Counted from the stretch's first letter, positions 24,955-32,952 are shown. The stretch is 64,000 nucleotides of DNA from an uncultured Chitinophagaceae bacterium (GCA_937907395.1 CALCII010000016.1:186001-250000), one strand, 5' to 3'. A program made the numbers and translations. Notes: generated by a model from the letters alone, not told the origin.

Positions 24955-27461
24955 GCAGTGGCCGACTTACCCTTTTTCCACTCGATAAACAATCCGCCTG
25001 CCACCAATACATAAACCAGTAATGTGCTGATCAGCATGATCAGGTTGCCGGTTTTGTAAGAAGAAGGCTCAAAACGGAATTCAACACGGTGTTGCCCCGC
25101 AGGAACTGCAATTCCTCTTAACGCATAGTCTGTTTTTACATAATCTGTTTTCTTTCCATCGATGAATGCATTCCATCCGGCAGAATAATAGATCTCACTT
25201 AATACGGCAAACTGTGGTGTTTTGGAAAATGCGTTGTATAAAATCACATCATTTTTATTTTCCACCAACTGGAAAGAAGCCGTTGAATCATAAACAGGTT
25301 GTTCTTTGATAGCTGATTGAAACTTCGTTTGTACAACAGCGGTATCTCTCAGATTGGTGACGTCTAATGCACTCATTTCTTCTTTGCCATCTTTCACAAA
25401 TTTGATTCCTTTCACCAACCAGCAAGGGCCAAAGGCACCGGGGTTCACCTGTGCAACGGGATTACCTGTTTGCGGGTCTGGCACAATCACATATTTTGTG
25501 TTGAGCATATTTAATACCTGCATGTTGTTTTTGGCAATCTGGTTTTCAATCAGGTCCTGGTAAATCTGCAATTTGGCCGGATGATATCCTCCAATTGAAT
25601 TATGATGATAGGATGTGGTTGATTCGTTAAAAGGGTCGGAGGTTTGATTCAATACACGATAGTACCCTTTATCCTGTTTGATCTGCTGATCGGCCGCAGT
25701 CATAGTAAAGGAGTTATCATATTCTGTGCCATCAACAAAATTGTTGTCGTTCAGATAACGTTTCCCAACAGATAACAGATCAAAGGAGGTAAGCACCAGT
25801 AAAAGTATCATTGCAGGAATTGCTGGTAATTTCTTTTTGGCAACAAACCACAGAACGGCAAATGCCAAACCAATGAGCACAATGCTTCTTGCCATGTCGC
25901 CTGCATATAATGATTTGCGATCGGCTTGTATAGCAGAGATGAAGCCTTTACCAAAAGTTTCAGCCTGTTGCTGCATTTCAGCTGTAGGTTGTTGTCCTTT
26001 CGCTGCCTGTTGCAACATTGCGCTGGCCATGTTTTCTTTGATGTTTTTATCATTTGGAGAAACATAGTCAAAGCTGAAATAAAGCATTACCAGCACGGCT
26101 ACCAACGCTGCTGCTGCAATGCCTGTTTTCCTGATCGCTTTCTGAATGAGATCATCAGATAATTTAGCGCTGATCAAACGATTGGCTGCCAGCACGGCCA
26201 GCACTACAAATGTTAATTGCGGCATAAACAATCCCATGGAAGGTGCACGGAATTTTTTATATAAGGGCAGATAGTCGAACAGTAAATAGTTAATGGCAGA
26301 TAAATTATTACCCCAGGAAAGGATGATGCCAAATAATCCTGCAGCCAGTAAACTCCATTTCATCCAACCTTTTTCGGTGAAGAGGGAGAGCAGTAATAAT
26401 AAAATTATCACGGCACCCATGTAAACGGGACCTGATGTGGGTTGTTGTTTGCCCCAATAGGAAATGCCATTGGCAAATTGCAGGGCCTGGTCTTCTGGAT
26501 AACCTACTTCCTGCAGTTTATCTGCAAACTGAGACGATTTGTATTCACGGCCGCCATTACTTCCTCCAAATATGCCTGGTACAACAGTGGTGAATGTTTC
26601 AGCAATTCCCACACTGTATTTAAAGGCATAATCTTTATCCAATCCACCGGAAGTAGTGTTCTTATCTTTTTCGTTTTTCAATTCACTCACACCACCCCGC
26701 ATTGATTCCTTCGAGTATTCGTAGGTCGTTAGTGTATTGTGAGCGTTGGTGCCAAGTCCCAGTACACCAATAATGGCAGCTAATCCTAGCGCTATAGCAA
26801 CGGCTTTGAAATCTTTTTCTTTGGCGGCTTCAATGATATATCCAAGGGTCAGGAAACCGGCAATCAATAATGTATAATAAACAATCTGCAGGTGACCGGT
26901 ACTGATCTGCAGTGAAAAACCGGCAGCCAGTAATGCAATACCCCAGCCCCAGTTTTTACGGAAGAGCAAAACAAACCCGGCAATTACCAATGGTGCATAG
27001 CCAATAGCCAGCATTTTGGTATCATGGCCCACAGAAACAATAATGGGGTTATAAGTTGCGTATGCATAAGATAAACCTCCGGCTATTGCCAGCCAGGGAT
27101 TCACGCCCAGCACAATGCAGAGTAAGTAAAATGAAAGGCTGGCGAGGAAAAAGAAATTAATAGGTTTTGGTAAACCGAATGTGAAAGGATAGGAGAGCCA
27201 TTGAGTGGAAACAGGGTAATCCTGGTCCATCGCAATCTGGTATGCAGGCATACCGCTGAACATACTGTTGGTCCACAAAGGGAAGCGTCCGTATTTTTCC
27301 TTGTATTCAAAACTCTGTTGAGCCATCCCTTTCCAGCCAAGGTTGTCGTGCTGATTCACTACTTTACCTTCCAGTGCTGGTTTGCAATAAATCACAGAAA
27401 CCAATAAGAAAATGAGGATGGCAATACCGTGCGGCAATAGTTTTTTGAAGTCGATCTTCAT
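24951..27461 (-). CDS. YfhO-family polytopic membrane protein
   Basis: 836-residue protein from MKIDFKKLLPHG; the open frame extends 20 residues further upstream, but this start precedes the first helix directly. At least twelve hydrophobic helices, a large extracytoplasmic C-terminal region (about 590-800) and a last helix at about 805-830 match YfhO-type proteins. Those are GT-C-like membrane proteins linked in Firmicutes to glycosylation of lipoteichoic acid. The link to glycan decoration is supported by coupling to the GT4 gene downstream. Confidence 0.82.
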   Translation of the reverse strand: MKIDFKKLLPHGIAILIFLLVSVIYCKPALEGKVVNQHDNLGWKGMAQQSFEYKEKYGRFPLWTNSMFSGMPAYQIAMDQDYPVSTQWLSYPFTFGLPKPINFFFLASLSFYLLCIVLGVNPWLAIAGGLSYAYATYNPIIVSVGHDTKMLAIGYAPLVIAGFVLLFRKNWGWGIALLAAGFSLQISTGHLQIVYYTLLIAGFLTLGYIIEAAKEKDFKAVAIALGLAAIIGVLGLGTNAHNTLTTYEYSKESMRGGVSELKNEKDKNTTSGGLDKDYAFKYSVGIAETFTTVVPGIFGGSNGGREYKSSQFADKLQEVGYPEDQALQFANGISYWGKQQPTSGPVYMGAVIILLLLLSLFTEKGWMKWSLLAAGLFGIILSWGNNLSAINYLLFDYLPLYKKFRAPSMGLFMPQLTFVVLAVLAANRLISAKLSDDLIQKAIRKTGIAAAALVAVLVMLYFSFDYVSPNDKNIKENMASAMLQQAAKGQQPTAEMQQQAETFGKGFISAIQADRKSLYAGDMARSIVLIGLAFAVLWFVAKKKLPAIPAMILLLVLTSFDLLSVGKRYLNDNNFVDGTEYDNSFTMTAADQQIKQDKGYYRVLNQTSDPFNESTTSYHHNSIGGYHPAKLQIYQDLIENQIAKNNMQVLNMLNTKYVIVPDPQTGNPVAQVNPGAFGPCWLVKGIKFVKDGKEEMSALDVTNLRDTAVVQTKFQSAIKEQPVYDSTASFQLVENKNDVILYNAFSKTPQFAVLSEIYYSAGWNAFIDGKKTDYVKTDYALRGIAVPAGQHRVEFRFEPSSYKTGNLIMLISTLLVYVLVAGGLFIEWKKGKSATA

Positions 27462-27532
27462 GTGCGGAATTTTTTCAGATTCAATGGGCAAAATAATGGT
27501 ATTTTGGGGTAACGAGTACATTTTTAACGCTT

Positions 27533-27814
27533 ATGAAGGCTTTTCTTTTTTTGTCGAGGGTGGGCTTTCTCCTCAACCTGCTATTCCTGGTTTGTTTGGC
27601 GCTTCGGTTATTCCCTGCCGAACTTTTACCGCAGTCAATCGTTTCTTTTCTGTTAGTTGGCGGATGGCTGCTTTCGTTTTTTGTAAATGCTGTATTACAA
27701 ACCCTGTTGTTGGTTTTGTACCTGAAAGGTGAGAGGCAGTTTCAAATGCCGGCAATTCTTGTTTTTAATTTATTCATTCTGATTTTTCAATTTGTTTATT
27801 TCTTTTTGTTATGA
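27533..27814 (+). CDS. Small hydrophobic protein upstream of the queuosine transporter
   Basis: 93-residue protein made of about three membrane helices with few charged residues (KGER between helices 2 and 3). I do not recognise a family. Its TGA overlaps the ATG of the next gene (ATGA at 27811-27814), which implies translational coupling, so it may assist or regulate that transporter. Confidence 0.6.
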   Translation: MKAFLFLSRVGFLLNLLFLVCLALRLFPAELLPQSIVSFLLVGGWLLSFFVNAVLQTLLLVLYLKGERQFQMPAILVFNLFILIFQFVYFFLL

Positions 27815-28611
27815 TACACCAGATCATGAAAGATAAACCCACCCGTTTATTCCTGATTCTCGGCGGGTTTTTTATTGCCAACGCCCTGATAGCCGAAATC
27901 ATTGGCGTAAAAATATTTTCACTGGAAAAAACACTGGGATCTGATCCACTCAGCATTCATTTGCTGGGAAACGATTTGTCGGTCAATCTAACTGCCGGTG
28001 TTTTGTTATGGCCGGTGGTGTTTATTATGACAGATATTATCAATGAATACTTCGGTATGAAAGGAGTACGTTTTCTGTCCTATCTCACTGCTGCATTAAT
28101 TGCGTTTGCCTTTCTCATTTTTCAATTGGCCATGCACCTGGTACCGGCCGATTTTTTTGTTACCAGTAAACAAGGAAGTGGTGTGCCTGATATGGAAAAA
28201 GCCTACAACAGTGTATTGGGACAAGGCGGATTTATCATCATTGGTTCACTAACGGCTTTTATACTGGGACAGTTAGTAGACGTTTTTGTTTTTCATCGCA
28301 TCAAGAAAGTGACCGGAGAAAAAAGTATCTGGCTGCGTGCAACAGGTTCCACTTTGATTTCACAGTTCATCGATAGTTTTGTGGTTCTGTTTATTGCCTT
28401 TTATATTGGCACAAGGGTGAACAGGAGCGGAAATGATTTTGTATGGCCTTTTAATCTGTTCCTGGCAGTTGGAATAGTGAATTACATTTATAAATTCATT
28501 GTTGCGATTGCATTAACACCTGTCATTTACCTCGTTCACAACTGGATTGAACGTTACCTCGGACATGAACGGGCGGCAGAAATGAAAAAAGCCGCTATGT
28601 CAGATGAATAG
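27811..28611 (+). CDS. Queuosine precursor transporter (YhhQ-type)
   Basis: 266-residue membrane protein with six to seven helices. The family hallmarks are present: a helix-1 region ending ANALIAEIIGVKIF, VFIMTDIINEYFG, and GSTLISQFIDSFVVLFIAFYIG near the fifth helix. It imports a precursor of the wobble-position nucleoside queuosine (preQ0/preQ1 type). It ends in a 12-base convergent overlap with the Nudix gene. No queuosine riboswitch was recognised upstream. Confidence 0.9.
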   Translation: MIHQIMKDKPTRLFLILGGFFIANALIAEIIGVKIFSLEKTLGSDPLSIHLLGNDLSVNLTAGVLLWPVVFIMTDIINEYFGMKGVRFLSYLTAALIAFAFLIFQLAMHLVPADFFVTSKQGSGVPDMEKAYNSVLGQGGFIIIGSLTAFILGQLVDVFVFHRIKKVTGEKSIWLRATGSTLISQFIDSFVVLFIAFYIGTRVNRSGNDFVWPFNLFLAVGIVNYIYKFIVAIALTPVIYLVHNWIERYLGHERAAEMKKAAMSDE

Positions 28612-29061
28612 CTGGGTTGTTTTGATCAGCCGGGCTACAATTTTATCGATGGGAAGAGATACTACTTCATCTGAAAAATCCTCCCAATCAATCAAACGGA
28701 ATGATTCGGCAGTGCCGTTTGGATCGGCTATTTGTTCCGGTGCAAAATCAAAGGGCTTTGTTTTGAACGGTACACGAAAGGCTTCCATTGGTTTTGCAAA
28801 ATAGTATATGGAAATAATCTGGTGTGCCGGGTTGAAAGCACTCATCTGGAAATAATCTGTCGTATAAATATGGTTGCCAACTTCCACATCTAAATCCATT
28901 TCTTCTTTGAATTCACGTTTCAGGCAATCACGTGTTCCTTCACCAAATTCTAATCCGCCTCCCGGAAATTTGGTGAAATAATTTCCACGTATATATTCAT
29001 CACTCACCACTACTTTCTTTTCATCTGTAATGAGTAAACCGTAAACCCTGATGTTAAACAT
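28600..29061 (-). CDS. Nudix hydrolase
   Basis: 153-residue protein with a Nudix box GGGLEFGEGTRDCLKREFKEEMDL: G-x5-E-x7-REFKEE is intact, but the usual final glycine is aspartate. It would hydrolyse a nucleoside diphosphate linked to another group; substrate unknown. Two bases separate it from the CorA-like gene upstream, so the two are co-transcribed. Confidence 0.9.
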   Translation of the reverse strand: MFNIRVYGLLITDEKKVVVSDEYIRGNYFTKFPGGGLEFGEGTRDCLKREFKEEMDLDVEVGNHIYTTDYFQMSAFNPAHQIISIYYFAKPMEAFRVPFKTKPFDFAPEQIADPNGTAESFRLIDWEDFSDEVVSLPIDKIVARLIKTTQLFI

Positions 29062-29063
29062 GA

Positions 29064-30002
29064 CTAAAAGAGTTTTTTACGCATGAAATAAGCGCCAATT
29101 AATAGCGATAGCCCCAATGATATTAATATCGGGAAATAAAAGGCAGCGGTGGAATGCTGGCCCGGCAATGGTACGTTCATACCGTAAATACTGGCTACCA
29201 ATGTTGGTAATTGCAGCATGATGGTAATAGACGTTAAACGTTTCATTACCTGGTTCTGATTATTGCTGATGACGCTGGCAAAAGCATCCAGTGTGGAACT
29301 TAAGATGTTGGTGTAAATGTTTGCCATTTCAAGGGCCTGGCTGGTATCTACAATTAAATCCTGCAGAATTTCATCTTCTTCCTCATTCAGCCCCAGGAAA
29401 TTGGTACGTTGTAATTTCATCAGCAACATTTCATTGCTGCGAAGAGCAGTTACAAAATACACCAGGCTTTTCTGGATACGCATAAGATCAAGCAGTTCTT
29501 CGTTCCTGCTGGCATCATACAGTTTTTGTTCCAGTGTGTTGCGCTGATGATTGATTTCCTTCAGGTATTCAATATAGGTTTGAACAATCTTTTCAAATAT
29601 TTTCAATACCATCATATTCCGTTTATCGGGATGGCGGTTCTGAAATGTATTCAGGAATTTTTTAATAGCGCCGTTATCGAATGAATTTACAGTTACAATC
29701 TGGTTGTGAGTGAGAATGATACAGATAGGAATGGTAATGAAAAATGCATCACTGTCATTAAAAGAGTTATTTTCGGTAGGTGTTTTAATAACAATGAGTT
29801 TCACATTGTCTTCCAGCTCGTAGCGGCTGCGTTCATCAATATCCAATGAATCGGAAAGAAAATCAATGGGGATGTTCAGCTCTTCTGAAACTTCATGGAA
29901 TTCTTCCTGTTTTAAAGGAGGAACAATATTGATCCATGCCCCGGTTTCGGGCTTTTCAATTTCGAGTGTTTGTCCGTCAACGTTTTTAAAATATTGCAGC
30001 AT
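29064..30002 (-). CDS. corA: CorA-family magnesium/divalent cation transporter
   Basis: 312-residue CorA-like channel. A large cytoplasmic N-terminal domain with long helices (about 130-245) is followed by two C-terminal membrane helices. The selectivity motif YGMN lies at 273-276 at the end of the first, and the tail MRKKLF is basic. Length and motif are typical for bacterial CorA. It lies upstream of the Nudix gene and downstream of the DinB-like gene in the same direction. Confidence 0.93.
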   Translation of the reverse strand: MLQYFKNVDGQTLEIEKPETGAWINIVPPLKQEEFHEVSEELNIPIDFLSDSLDIDERSRYELEDNVKLIVIKTPTENNSFNDSDAFFITIPICIILTHNQIVTVNSFDNGAIKKFLNTFQNRHPDKRNMMVLKIFEKIVQTYIEYLKEINHQRNTLEQKLYDASRNEELLDLMRIQKSLVYFVTALRSNEMLLMKLQRTNFLGLNEEEDEILQDLIVDTSQALEMANIYTNILSSTLDAFASVISNNQNQVMKRLTSITIMLQLPTLVASIYGMNVPLPGQHSTAAFYFPILISLGLSLLIGAYFMRKKLF

Positions 30003-30044
30003 GGTGTGCCAAAGGTAATACCAATACTGTCAACTGAAAGAAAA

Positions 30045-30599
30045 TTAATAGGCTTCACTATTGCGTTGGCGTAATGTGCGGAAGTGGTGCCAGCAATGGA
30101 AAATATTAAAATACATGAGTTCACGGGCTGTAATATTTCCCAGAACAGGGTGGGGGAACTGGTACTTATCAAAATGGTGATCTTCCCAGTAATACTTGAT
30201 TTCGTTCATGTAGCGTTCAACCGTTTGGGCAAAATGATCAAGTACTTTTTCTTTATTTGTTTTACTGGTATCCAGTACCGGAATATACGGTTTGCTGGCC
30301 TTGGCTCCATCGTCCAGTTTCTGGTTATACTGCTCCATTAATTCTTCATACGGGAGCGATGCATGTGTAGGTTTGCCAAAACGAAAATGGAGCAAGATTT
30401 TAGGGATAAAGAGTGCCTTCCAGCTTTTATAAAAGGATAAACGCAAATGGTCAATATTTTCTGCAGCCGACCATTTTCCGTTTGAATGGAAGAAATGTTC
30501 ATCTTTCATTCCGTTACAAATACGCATAATTTCTTCAACAATTGATTCGGTGCTGCTGATGATATGAAATTTGTTCAGATGGTAGTCCTTTGCAGGCAT
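30045..30599 (-). CDS. DinB-superfamily protein
   Basis: 184-residue four-helix-bundle type protein. The likely metal-binding histidines are in AENIDHLRLS and in the C-terminal NIFHCWHHFRTL, the usual spacing for DinB_2-like proteins. Members include thiol-dependent transferases and proteins of unknown role; the substrate here is unknown. It sits 11 bases after dapF in the same direction. Confidence 0.78.
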   Translation of the reverse strand: MPAKDYHLNKFHIISSTESIVEEIMRICNGMKDEHFFHSNGKWSAAENIDHLRLSFYKSWKALFIPKILLHFRFGKPTHASLPYEELMEQYNQKLDDGAKASKPYIPVLDTSKTNKEKVLDHFAQTVERYMNEIKYYWEDHHFDKYQFPHPVLGNITARELMYFNIFHCWHHFRTLRQRNSEAY

Positions 30600-30610
30600 A
30601 GGTTACAAAT

Positions 30611-31393
30611 TTAAATGTTTAGGTCTATGGATCCGTTAAACACAAATGTGGCTGGTCCACATAGCCAAATATGATCAAAAGATGAATCGCTGTTGCGGTG
30701 TAATTTAACTGATAGTTTTCCGCCTGGTGTTTGAACAGCGATTTCCTGTTCCGTTTTATTTACATCAGCTGTTGATAAAGCTGCTGCTGTTACGCCGGTA
30801 CCGCAGGAATAGGTTTCGTCTTCCACGCCTCTTTCGTAGGTTCTTACTTTTAAACCTTCTGATAGTACCTGTACAAAATTAACATTGATTCCTTCTTTAG
30901 AGAAACGTTCGCTGTACCTGATTTTTTTTCCTTCTGCAAATGCATCTACTGCATCCACATTGTTCACCCATTGAATATAATGCGGCGACCCTGTATTCAA
31001 TACACAGTAATCAGATCCACGTTCTACCTCCAGCACATCCTGCATCTTCAGCTCTACAATTCCATCTGCCCGCACAATGGCATCATGTTCTCCGTCTACT
31101 GCAATAAACTTTGTTTTATCTGCAATGAGACCGATCTGTTTTGCAAATGCAACAAGACAACGGCCTCCATTACCACACATAGAACTTTCGCCACCATCTG
31201 CATTGTAATATACCATTTCAAAGTCATAACCATCTTTCAACTGTAGTAACATCAGCCCATCGGCACCAATACCAAAGCGCCTGTTGCACAAAAAAGCAAC
31301 CTGTTCTTTTGTGAATGAGTAGCGGCGATCCCTGTTGTCGAGTATGACAAAATCGTTGCCCGTTCCCTGGTATTTAAAGAAATCAATTCTCAT
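30611..31393 (-). CDS. dapF: Diaminopimelate epimerase
   Basis: Interconverts LL- and meso-diaminopimelate for lysine and peptidoglycan synthesis. 260 residues. It has the two active-site cysteines, Cys73 in GESSMCGNGGRC and Cys197 in YSCGTGVTAAAL, and the N-terminal GTGNDFVILDNR. The start overlaps the stop of the nucleoside phosphorylase gene by 4 bases (ATGA), indicating coupling. Confidence 0.96.
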   Translation of the reverse strand: MRIDFFKYQGTGNDFVILDNRDRRYSFTKEQVAFLCNRRFGIGADGLMLLQLKDGYDFEMVYYNADGGESSMCGNGGRCLVAFAKQIGLIADKTKFIAVDGEHDAIVRADGIVELKMQDVLEVERGSDYCVLNTGSPHYIQWVNNVDAVDAFAEGKKIRYSERFSKEGINVNFVQVLSEGLKVRTYERGVEDETYSCGTGVTAAALSTADVNKTEQEIAVQTPGGKLSVKLHRNSDSSFDHIWLCGPATFVFNGSIDLNI

Positions 31394-32265
31394 ATTGTTG
31401 CAAGAATCTCCAATGAGTTCTTGATGAGGTTGCGCACAGCCGCTAAGGAATCCTTACTGAATTCTTTGCGGATTCTGTTGGCAACAATGGCATTCAATGC
31501 AAGACACTGATGCCCCAGGATTTTACCCATACCATAAATAGCAGAGGTTTCCATTTCAAAGTTACTAATGCGGTGCGGACCGAATCGGAAACTGGTAAGA
31601 TGATCAATGAGATTTGGGTTCTTTAAGCCCATACGTAGTACACGTCCCTGCGGACCATAAAAGCCCGGACAGGTAACCGTAATCCCTTGATGGTAACCGG
31701 TTGCAAAATGTTTCAGAACGCTGGCTCCTGCACCTGCAATATAGGGGGCAGACAGATGATTCTGGAGTTGTGTATGTGTTACAAAAGCCTGGAGGAGCTG
31801 ACGTTCCTCTTCATTGTTTTCGTATCGGTAAAAATGAAGCAGGTTGTCGATTCCTAAACCATGAGTGGATGCCACAAAACTGTCCACAGGGATTTCGGCC
31901 TGTAAACTGCCCGATGTTCCCATCCTTACAATCTGAAGCGAGGTGAGGTTGGGCTTAATGGTTCTTGACTCGAAATCAATATTTACAAGGGCGTCCAGTT
32001 CATTGATAACAATGTCAATATTATCCGGACCAATTCCCGTTGAAACACAGGAAATCCGTTTGTTTCCTATATAACCGGTATGAGTGATGAATTCTCTGTG
32101 TTGCAGCTTGAATTCGATCTTGTCGAAGTGTTTGGACACTTCCTGTACACGGTCGGGGTCGCCAACAGTGATAACCGTTTGTGCAATTTCTTCCGGACGA
32201 ACGTCCAGGTGGTAAACAGCACCCCGGCTGTTAATAATTAATTCTGACTCAGCAATTCGTTGCAT
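31390..32265 (-). CDS. Nucleoside phosphorylase (uridine phosphorylase-like)
   Basis: 291-residue member of the PNP/UDP phosphorylase family, which cleaves nucleosides with phosphate. VGDPDRVQEVSKHFD (phosphate site), VSTGIGPDNIDIVINEL, IVRMGTSGSLQ and SNFEMETSAIYGMG (ribose/base site Glu-Met-Glu) match uridine phosphorylases. The start is set at MQRIAESE (32265). The reading frame stays open for 82 more codons upstream, but those run backwards through the tRNA-Cys array and are not protein. A possible minus-strand -7 element TATATTCG lies just upstream. Confidence 0.88.
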   Translation of the reverse strand: MQRIAESELIINSRGAVYHLDVRPEEIAQTVITVGDPDRVQEVSKHFDKIEFKLQHREFITHTGYIGNKRISCVSTGIGPDNIDIVINELDALVNIDFESRTIKPNLTSLQIVRMGTSGSLQAEIPVDSFVASTHGLGIDNLLHFYRYENNEEERQLLQAFVTHTQLQNHLSAPYIAGAGASVLKHFATGYHQGITVTCPGFYGPQGRVLRMGLKNPNLIDHLTSFRFGPHRISNFEMETSAIYGMGKILGHQCLALNAIVANRIRKEFSKDSLAAVRNLIKNSLEILATI

Positions 32266-32269
32266 AAGG

Positions 32270-32302
32270 TTTGGGTGATTTTGCCCGAATATACTACATT
32301 TG
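32270..32302 (+). promoter_or_regulatory. Promoter of the hairpin/tRNA-Cys array
   Basis: TTTG at 32270-32273, 21 bases, then TACATTTG at 32295-32302, an exact TAnnTTTG. Transcription should begin near 32308, before the first hairpin unit. That would place both 47-base units in the tRNA-Cys leader. Confidence 0.5.
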
Positions 32303-32322
32303 CACCTCATTTGTGAAGAGAG

Positions 32323-32416
32323 GGTCCTGTGTCCGCCCGAATGAACGGGCGGGTTGGTTGACATAAAAAGGTCTTGTGTCCGCCCGAATGAACGGGCGGA
32401 TAGGCAGACATAAAAA
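32323..32416 (+). repeat. Two 47-base units: tRNA-Cys 5' end with a hairpin in place of the D-arm
   Basis: Unit 1 (32323-32369) and unit 2 (32370-32416) each begin like tRNA-Cys positions 1-9 (GGTCCTGTG and GGTCTTGTG). An 8-base hairpin follows: TCCGCCCG, loop AATGAA, then CGGGCGGG or CGGGCGGA. Unit 2 then has TAGGCAGA as in the tRNA, where unit 1 has TTGGTTGA; both end in CATAAAAA. The genuine tRNA-Cys begins exactly at the next base after unit 2. Confidence 0.85.
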
Positions 32417-32487
32417 GGTCCTGTGGCCGAGTGGCTAGGCAGAGCTCTGCAAAAGCTCCTACAGCGGTTCGAATCCGCTCGGGACCT
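32417..32487 (+). tRNA. tRNA-Cys (GCA)
   Basis: Complete 71-base cloverleaf without encoded CCA. Acceptor GGTCCTG pairs with CGGGACC (one G-U), the D-arm is GCCGAGTGGCTAGGC, and the anticodon stem GAGCT/AGCTC surrounds CTGCAAA, giving anticodon GCA. The T-arm is AGCGG, TTCGAAT, CCGCT, and the discriminator base is U, as required for cysteine tRNA. It is the only intact copy in the array. Confidence 0.95.
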
Positions 32488-32490
32488 CAA

Positions 32491-32521
32491 GAAAAAGCGG
32501 TGAAACTTCACACGCTTTTTT
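32491..32521 (+). terminator. Hairpin with T-run after tRNA-Cys
   Basis: AAAAAGCG and CGCTTTTT flank an inner TGAA/TTCA stem, and the 3' strand runs into seven T residues. It lies a few bases after the tRNA and is repeated identically 200 bases downstream as part of the tandem repeat. Confidence 0.65.
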
Positions 32522-32604
32522 TGTTAGAAGTTATTTGAAAGAGGTGTTGACGTTTTGAACCGAAGATTCTTCCATGATTATTTCAAGCTGGCAGACATAA
32601 AAAA

Positions 32605-32687
32605 GGTACTGTGTCCGCCCGAATGAACGGGCGGATAGGCAGAGCTCTGCAAAAGCTCCTACAGCGGTTCGAATCCGCTCGGGACCT
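32605..32687 (+). pseudogene. tRNA-Cys-like sequence with hairpin D-arm, copy 1
   Basis: GGTACTGTG is followed by the hairpin TCCGCCCG/AATGAA/CGGGCGGA (32614-32635), then TAGGCAGA and an intact tRNA-Cys anticodon arm (GCA), T-arm and acceptor 3' strand. Position 4 of the acceptor is A against G, a mismatch, and the orphan GGC of the old D-stem has no partner. It is probably not a working tRNA, although charging is not excluded. Confidence 0.75.
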
Positions 32688-32804
32688 CAAGAAAAAGCGG
32701 TGAAACTTCACACGCTTTTTTTGTTAGAAGTTATTTGAAAGAGGTGTTGACGTTTTGAACCGAAGATTCTTCCATGATTATTTCAAGCTGGCAGACATAA
32801 AAAA

Positions 32805-32901
32805 GGTACTGTGTCCGCCCGAATGAACGGGCGGATAGGCAGAGCTCTGCAAAAGCTCCTACAGCGGTTCGTCCCGATCAAATCGGGACCGCCGGGTACC
32901 T
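32805..32901 (+). pseudogene. tRNA-Cys-like sequence with hairpins in both D-arm and T-loop, copy 2
   Basis: Same 5' part as copy 1 (hairpin at 32814-32835) and intact anticodon arm. In the T-loop, after TTCG, there is a second perfect hairpin TCCCGAT/CAA/ATCGGGA (32872-32888), then CCGC and the acceptor strand GGGTACC. Here acceptor position 4 is A-T paired, matching the GGTAC 5' strand, unlike copy 1. The last acceptor pair is G-G. The compensated pair suggests this copy preserves the original form of the hairpin variant. Confidence 0.7.
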
Positions 32902-32952
32902 CTAAAATTTAAATGCGTTGGAACCTTCCTTCGCTTTTTCTGTTTCCATACT

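Larger units (their letters stand above)
32441..32871 (+). repeat. Perfect 200-base tandem repeat spanning the tRNA-Cys 3' half
   Basis: 32441-32640 and 32641-32840 are identical at every base as read by eye, and a third copy starts at 32841 but diverges after 32871. Each unit runs from the anticodon arm of tRNA-Cys through its T-arm, acceptor strand and terminator. It continues through about 90 bases of unrelated spacer to a new 5' acceptor strand with the hairpin-replaced D-arm. The perfect identity points to a recent unequal crossover. Confidence 0.95.

Noticed and set aside
28600..28611. Sequencing problem at the overlapping ends of the queuosine transporter and Nudix genes
   Set aside because: A 12-base convergent overlap is also seen at 23839-23850 and both proteins end normally, so it reflects compact packing.
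32266..32511. N-terminal extension of the nucleoside phosphorylase through the tRNA-Cys region
   Set aside because: The reading frame is open on the minus strand, but it runs backwards over a clear tRNA and hairpin array. The conserved protein begins at MQRIAESE.
32605..32687. A second functional tRNA-Cys gene
   Set aside because: Anticodon and T-arms are intact, but the D-arm is replaced by an unrelated hairpin and the acceptor has an A-G mismatch, so normal tertiary contacts are lost.
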